Shown here one piece after another: positions 6,457 to 9,403 of a stretch of 9,403 bases of DNA. Position 1 is the first letter of the stretch. Each line of letters begins with the position of its first letter. Source of the DNA: Nitrospirota bacterium (lineage in GTDB: Bacteria > Nitrospirota > Nitrospiria > Nitrospirales > UBA8639); assembly GCA_029879555.1 (NCBI GenBank), contig JAOUQB010000067.1, forward strand, positions 1 through 9,403. Reading direction: 5' to 3'. A program made the position numbers and the translations under genes. The notes below the pieces were generated by a model. It was given only the letters and a program-made list of their open reading frames with translations, made no database searches and was not told the origin of the DNA.

Positions 6457-7245
6457 CTAGGCGAACTGTAACTCCTTACGCATGGGGAAAATATTGGTTT
6501 GAGAAGACCTAGATACAATAACTCGTGGAGGGAATTCGTTATGAGTCTTCCCATCCAGCGTACGTCCCGTTTCTCGCTTTCTAACTCCACCCCATTGTTT
6601 AAAAAAAAATGGAATTTTGGCTCTCTTGCATTGATCCCTTATGGAACGCACCCAGTCTTTTTTAATAATTCTAGCCCCTGCACCACTTTCCCCACCGACT
6701 ATGACCCATCCGATTCCACGAAGATTGAGTCGAACCAGTGGCTCTAATAAAGGTTCAATCGATAAAAACCTAACATTTACTGGTGCTTTGCGAAGATCGT
6801 TGATACGTGGCATGCCATTTTTCATATTTTCCACACTCACTCCCCACCATATATGAGGCTGGTCGGCTGCGAAGCGTAATTGATTATTCAGAAGGTGACT
6901 CATACGCTCAGATCGTTTTGTAAGCACTTGATAGGTATGCCAATTGGCTTCAACCATTATTTTGACTACTTCTTTAATAAAGTCATCAGGAACTTTCTCA
7001 TGAAATAGATCACTCATTGAATTGACAAATATCATCTTTGAGGTGCGCCAATGTATAGGTTGAGTCAATTTCTCATAAACAAGCCTGAGGTCGAATCCGA
7101 ACTCATACGGGTGCCCTGGAACCCCACGGAATCGCTCGGCAAATGTTTCCGCATAACAGTTTAAGCAACCTGGGCTTACCTTGGAACATCCGCGTACAGG
7201 GTTCCAGGTTGCATCTGTCCATTCAATTTTTGATTTGTTACTCAT
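6457..7245 (-). CDS. Phage Gp37/Gp68 family (DUF5131) three-cysteine protein
   Basis: A 262-residue protein of the Gp37/Gp68 (DUF5131) family, found in phages and mobile elements and recalling radical-SAM enzymes. The hallmark start IEWTDATWNPVRGC (7-20) leads into the three-cysteine motif C20-x6-C27-x2-C30, followed by YAE; this could hold an iron-sulfur cluster, though the spacing is not the standard CxxxCxxC. Further family blocks are FVNSMSDLFH (73-82), VLTKR (107-111), WWGVSVEN (133-140), RFLSIEPLLEP (159-169), VIVGGESG (181-188) and FFFKQWGG (213-220), with GRTLDG (227-232) near the end. The length is typical and all blocks are present, so it should be functional. The ATG at 7245 has no Shine-Dalgarno; the gene may be leaderless. 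It is first in the operon with tcmP. A role in modifying or repairing nucleic acid is plausible but unproven. Confidence 0.88.
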   Translation of the reverse strand: MSNKSKIEWTDATWNPVRGCSKVSPGCLNCYAETFAERFRGVPGHPYEFGFDLRLVYEKLTQPIHWRTSKMIFVNSMSDLFHEKVPDDFIKEVVKIMVEANWHTYQVLTKRSERMSHLLNNQLRFAADQPHIWWGVSVENMKNGMPRINDLRKAPVNVRFLSIEPLLEPLVRLNLRGIGWVIVGGESGAGARIIKKDWVRSIRDQCKRAKIPFFFKQWGGVRKRETGRTLDGKTHNEFPPRVIVSRSSQTNIFPMRKELQFA

Positions 7246-7291
7246 GTATTTTTATGATATTGGGGAAAAGTCCGTGGAAAATCATCAGGCT

Positions 7292-7323
7292 TTTTAGAAG
7301 CATATTCTAATTAGAATCTAAAA
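7292..7323. promoter_or_regulatory. Perfect 14-bp palindrome upstream of the DUF5131-tcmP operon
   Basis: ATTCTAATTAGAAT (7304-7317) is a perfect palindrome 58 bp upstream of the DUF5131 start. It is nested in a second inverted repeat, TTTTAGA (7292-7298) and TCTAAAA (7317-7323). A symmetric site here is a good operator candidate for a dimeric regulator of the cassette. On the minus strand a possible -10, TATCAT (complement of 7254-7259), lies between it and the ATG. Confidence 0.5.
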
Positions 7324-8244
7324 TCGAGGGCCTAGGTATTTCTTCATCATGGTGAGCCCTACATCCCAAAAAGTTTTCTTTTTTAAAAAGGACAGAAAAC
7401 GGGTTTATGCCCATATATTTAAAGCCAAAGCGGAATGAATATTTCCTATTAACGTTTTTTTACCACAAGAATGAAATTTGTCCTGCATCCTTGTCAGCCT
7501 GGTGATTATTTTGACATTTTTGGAAATTGTCGATCTTTGGCTAAGCACTCGGAAAATTTTATCCCGCCAAAATGAACCAAATCCATTGACGCCAAATTTG
7601 TCAGGGTGAACAATATTCGGGAGAATGCAGGCTGTATCCTCCCCTGCAAACAACATCCAATAGTCTTTTTGTTTTCAACATTAATGGGAAAAGAACGGTC
7701 GTCGGTCGTGAGAATAAGGAGTATAGGTATTAACATTTGGGGTCATTGCTTGATATTTCATATTCTTTTATCAGCAGAAATTTGCGGCGCAGGCCATGTG
7801 TTTCGGGTGCAGCGGCTAGCCGACCCGTCTGACGGGGGAAAGTGTGTTGGCGTGGGACAAATGAATCGTTGGGAAAGGTGGATGAGTGCTTTGGGTTCAT
7901 GTCTTTCCGGATATCCTGTATTCAAGAAGCGATTGGGGTCCAGGGTTTGAATCGGTTGCATGTCAGGACGAAGAAGCAATATAAGATCAAGCAATGGCTT
8001 TAAATTGTATCGGCCCTAGACTTGAATAAGACAAAGACACTGGAGAATCCTACCTCAAGCTACCCCTCCCTTCCGGCGACACCCTCAACCCCCCAGCCCT
8101 AACCGCCTTAGCAGAAATAACAAACACCATTTCCTGGTGACTATTCCCCCTTCTCCCCATGTTCTTCCGCTGTGCAGACGCAACTGGGCACAGCATGGCA
8201 ACCTACCTCTATTCCAGGCCACGCTTTTCCCGGCGAAAGGGATA
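7324..8244. other. About 0.9 kb without a supportable gene
   Basis: The left half is AT-rich, the right half more GC-rich. Open frames of 60-114 codons occur on both strands (for example 7405-7656 minus and 7606-7950 plus), but they overlap, lack ribosome-binding sites and resemble nothing I know. Small symmetric elements: CTTTTTTAAAAAG (7378-7390), CGGCTAGCCG (7813-7822) and CCCGTC-T-GACGGG (7824-7836). A plus-strand reading at 8042-8137 (GESYLKLPLPSGDTLNPP..., 32 codons, no start, ends in TGA) has protein-like composition and may be a scrap of an old gene; I cannot assign it. Confidence 0.5.
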
Positions 8245-8598
8245 TCATTTTATAAGATGTTGAGATAGAACCATACAAGAGATCCAAACCCAAATCACGT
8301 TAAACCCAACGAGAGTAGGGAGCAACTTCTTGTTACTCGCCCAGATGAGCGCCACCGATGTTCCAAGAGTAAAGAAGTACAACCACCAAAGCTGGATACC
8401 AAAGATAAGGCCAGGGATGATGATGACTGCCTTCGCAGCCCAACTCGCAAACTCTACAATGTTGTAGTTCGTCCAGTACTCTTTAGTAAACCACAGACCA
8501 AAGCAGTCACGAATCTTACCCCAGCTGGAGTGGGTGAACACCACAGCACACAACGCGGCCCATACTACTGTTGCCACTAATATTTGTTCCAATGTCAT
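8245..8598 (-). CDS. Small multi-pass membrane protein, function unknown
   Basis: A 117-residue protein with about three to four hydrophobic segments: 5-21 (ILVATVVWAALCAVVFT), 55-78 (AKAVIIIPGLIFGIQLWWLYFF), 78-87 and 92-113 (LPTLVGFNVIWVWISCMVLSQ). No signal cleavage site or catalytic motif is seen. The start is firm: AGAGGAAT (complement of 8603-8610) gives a GAGGA 6 nt from the ATG, and the ATGA at 8598-8595 overlaps the stop of the upstream frame, so the two were translationally coupled. The neighbour resembles a Bug/TctC binding protein, so a TctB-like role comes to mind; however, TctB is usually longer (about 150 residues) and I see no clear TctB signature. With its partner broken, it may be an orphan of a decayed transporter operon. 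Confidence 0.6.
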   Translation of the reverse strand: MTLEQILVATVVWAALCAVVFTHSSWGKIRDCFGLWFTKEYWTNYNIVEFASWAAKAVIIIPGLIFGIQLWWLYFFTLGTSVALIWASNKKLLPTLVGFNVIWVWISCMVLSQHLIK

Positions 8599-8946
8599 TT
8601 CGATTCCTCTATTTGTTTGCGATACTGTTGTTGTAATGTTCTAACTGGCGCAACCGACTTACTGTAAAATTGTTCAGCCGATTCTCTTGGCACTTTTAAC
8701 CCAGATGCCTTGAAGATTTCATCTGCACCCACTTTAACCTGTGCACCATTGCAAGATGACAGCCATGGCTTTATGACATGTTTCATCCATTGACTTTGGT
8801 GCCACTGTGATATTAAACACATATGGAGATTCGAGACCAAGTTCTTTCAATGTCTTAACCTTCGGCGCCATTGGCAGTCTTGTCGGGTATGATGCCGCGA
8901 ATGCTTGTAAGTTTGGATTCTTAGTCTTCATTGATTCGTATAACTC
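8595..8946 (-). pseudogene. Truncated, frameshifted Bug/TctC-like substrate-binding protein
   Basis: Two minus-strand frames join into the C-terminal part of a periplasmic binding protein. The first (from about 8946; ATG at 8931) reads NPNLQAFAASYPTRLPMAPKVKTLKELGL, matching the ..LRALAVTS..R.P..P.VPTL.E.GL block of Bug/TctC proteins, and ends at a TGA at 8736-8734. The next frame, offset by one base, continues GADEIFKASGLKVPRESAEQFYSK (matching the G..P..S.EQF end of the family) to the stop at 8597-8595. One frameshift near 8740-8800 therefore splits the gene. The upstream end is missing: homology stops near 8946, where plus-strand sigma-54 activator sequence begins. The signal peptide and most of the ligand-binding part are absent, so it cannot be functional. 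Family call is moderate; degeneration is clear. A sequencing error could explain the frameshift but not the missing N-terminus. Confidence 0.5.
8603..8610 (-). promoter_or_regulatory. Shine-Dalgarno deciding the membrane-protein start
   Basis: On the minus strand AGAGGAAT precedes the ATG at 8598, with GAGGA 6 nt away. It lies inside the end of the upstream frame, whose TGA overlaps the ATG. This supports real translation from 8598. Confidence 0.6.
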
Positions 8947-8948
8947 AT

Positions 8949-9092
8949 AGCCAAATCCCGCTTCGCGCCAAGGTCATTACGGCCACCAATCATCAGCTCA
9001 AAGAGCTGATCTCCACAGGGGCATTCCGAGTTGATTTGTATTACGATTTGGGGGCAGGTCTTGCCCTGCCACATCTTGACCCCTCATTATGA
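8949..9092 (+). pseudogene. Fragment of a sigma-54 activator AAA+ domain
   Basis: From about 8967 the plus strand reads AKVITATNHQLKELISTGAF and RVDLYYDL, ending in a TGA at 9090-9092. This aligns with the stretch V.IAATN.dLe.lv..G.FR.DLYYRLN of NtrC-type sigma-54 interaction domains (the sensor I and linker block after the GAFTGA loop). ATN, the TGAFR segment and DLYY are kept, whereas the expected RLNV and LPPLRER continuation is replaced by unrelated GAGLALPHLDPSL. No Walker A, Walker B, receiver or DNA-binding part is present nearby, so it is a scrap of roughly 30-40 codons. It abuts the truncated binding-protein pseudogene on the opposite strand. Confidence 0.6.
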
Positions 9093-9300
9093 CATCCATT
9101 ACAACAGGTGCAGGGCTGGTTCAGGCCGCATGTGCATCAGACGCACACCAAATCTCCCAATTTTTCATAGCAAAGAAGGTCGACAGCATGGATCGTAACA
9201 GCGCAAAAAAATCATGGTTGGTGATACCATAGAATTCGCTGGAGAACTCGTTCGAGGCTACCTCCCAACATTGAGCGGGCCATGCCCATCATGACGTCAC
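9093..9300. other. Non-coding gap before the YehS gene
   Basis: No supportable gene. Small symmetric elements: TGTGC (9131-9135)/GCACA (9143-9147), and TGACGTCA (9292-9299) just before the ribosome-binding site. A 26-codon plus reading starting MVGDTIEFAGELVRGYLP (from 9214) ends in TGA; it is too short and unrecognised, perhaps another gene scrap. Confidence 0.4.
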
Positions 9301-9304
9301 AGGA
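9301..9304 (+). promoter_or_regulatory. Shine-Dalgarno of the YehS gene
   Basis: AGGA ends 8 nt before the ATG at 9313, fixing the start of the partial DUF1456 gene. Confidence 0.55.
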
Positions 9305-9312
9305 ATACCGAC

Positions 9313-9403
9313 ATGACGAATAACGATTGTCTGCGCCGAATCCGCTACATCTTGGATTTGAGTGATTCCAACATGATGGATATCTTTGCTCAGGCCAATC
9401 AGG
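9313..9403 (+). CDS. yehS: DUF1456 family protein YehS, partial (N-terminus)
   Basis: Only the first 30 codons are in the window; the gene runs off the right edge. The sequence MTNNDCLRRIRYILDLSDSN followed by MMDIFAQANQ matches the very conserved start of DUF1456/YehS proteins (MTNNDxLRRxRYxxDLxDxxMxxIFxxA), which are about 150 residues long and contain two repeats of this helical unit. The function of the family is not established; a regulatory or nucleic-acid-associated role has been guessed from its small helical repeats. The start is supported by AGGA at 9301-9304. It marks the return to ordinary intact sequence after the gene debris to its left. Family assignment is strong despite the short length, because the first residues are diagnostic. 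Confidence 0.85.
   Translation, partial: MTNNDCLRRIRYILDLSDSNMMDIFAQANQ

Noticed and set aside
7405..7736. Two overlapping minus-strand frames (83 and 76 codons) as genes
   Set aside because: They overlap in different frames, lack ribosome-binding sites, and neither resembles a known family.
7606..7994. Plus-strand 114-codon and minus-strand 78-codon frames
   Set aside because: They face each other over the same bases; the composition is not protein-like and no start signals are visible.
8042..8137. Fragment with GESYLKLPLPSGDTLNPP as part of a nitrite/sulfite reductase-type domain
   Set aside because: The resemblance to the xxxLRIPxGxLTxxQLxxLAxIA block is vague, and there is no start or second block; mentioned only in the description of the empty stretch.
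8595..8840. 81-codon frame as a gene in its own right
   Set aside because: Its first half (MVSNLHMCLISQWHQSQW...) is an out-of-frame reading of the binding-protein gene; only the second half is real coding sequence.
8945..9060. Minus-strand reading CPCGDQLFELMIGGRNDLGA as an upstream continuation of the binding-protein gene
   Set aside because: It is the antisense of the plus-strand sigma-54 activator fragment, whose match to its family is much better.
1..9403. CRISPR array or insertion sequence
   Set aside because: No regularly spaced repeats with spacers, no transposase or integrase frame, and no long terminal inverted repeats were seen.

Overview
The window reads as a bacterial chromosome fragment, most likely from Nitrospirota and perhaps Nitrospira-like. 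This placement is an inference from the small CxxC...CxxC zinc-ribbon protein (a type I associate with Nitrospira genomes) and the general gene style; nothing phylogenetically decisive is present. It joins an ordinary, intact housekeeping part to an accessory part with a tRNA remnant, an AT-richer two-gene cassette and a stretch of gene debris.

Left part (1-3830). A small zinc-ribbon gene (256-483) follows a good sigma70-type promoter with a repeated operator-like motif. After a non-coding stretch comes a tight two-gene operon: an SLC13-type anion/carboxylate permease with two RCK_C (TrkA-C) domains (861-2672) and a two-TM potassium channel with the TVGYGD filter and a cytoplasmic RCK domain (2702-3772). 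Both proteins carry ligand-sensing RCK-type modules, so the pair may link anion and K+ movement.

Middle (3831-7320). A class II Fic protein with a C-terminal winged helix (4032-5186) has two inverted repeats built from one 8-bp word just upstream of its start. Convergent to it lies a two-gene cassette on the minus strand: a Gp37/Gp68-type (DUF5131) three-cysteine protein (6457-7245) followed 5 bp later by its known partner, the three-Cys-motif partner protein TcmP (5372-6451). A perfect 14-bp palindrome lies upstream of the cassette. Between Fic and TcmP is a degraded piece that matches the 3' half of tRNA-Lys(CTT), a common integration site for mobile elements.

Right part (7321-9403). About 1 kb has no gene I can support. 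It is followed by remains: a small membrane protein (8245-8598) translationally coupled to a frameshifted, N-terminally truncated protein resembling Bug/TctC substrate-binding proteins (minus strand), which abuts a plus-strand scrap of a sigma-54 activator AAA+ domain. The window ends in the first 30 codons of a DUF1456 (YehS) protein with a good ribosome-binding site.

The best candidate for an under-described system is the DUF5131-TcmP cassette, possibly together with the neighbouring Fic protein, next to a tRNA-Lys remnant. The biochemical role of the pair is not established as far as I know.
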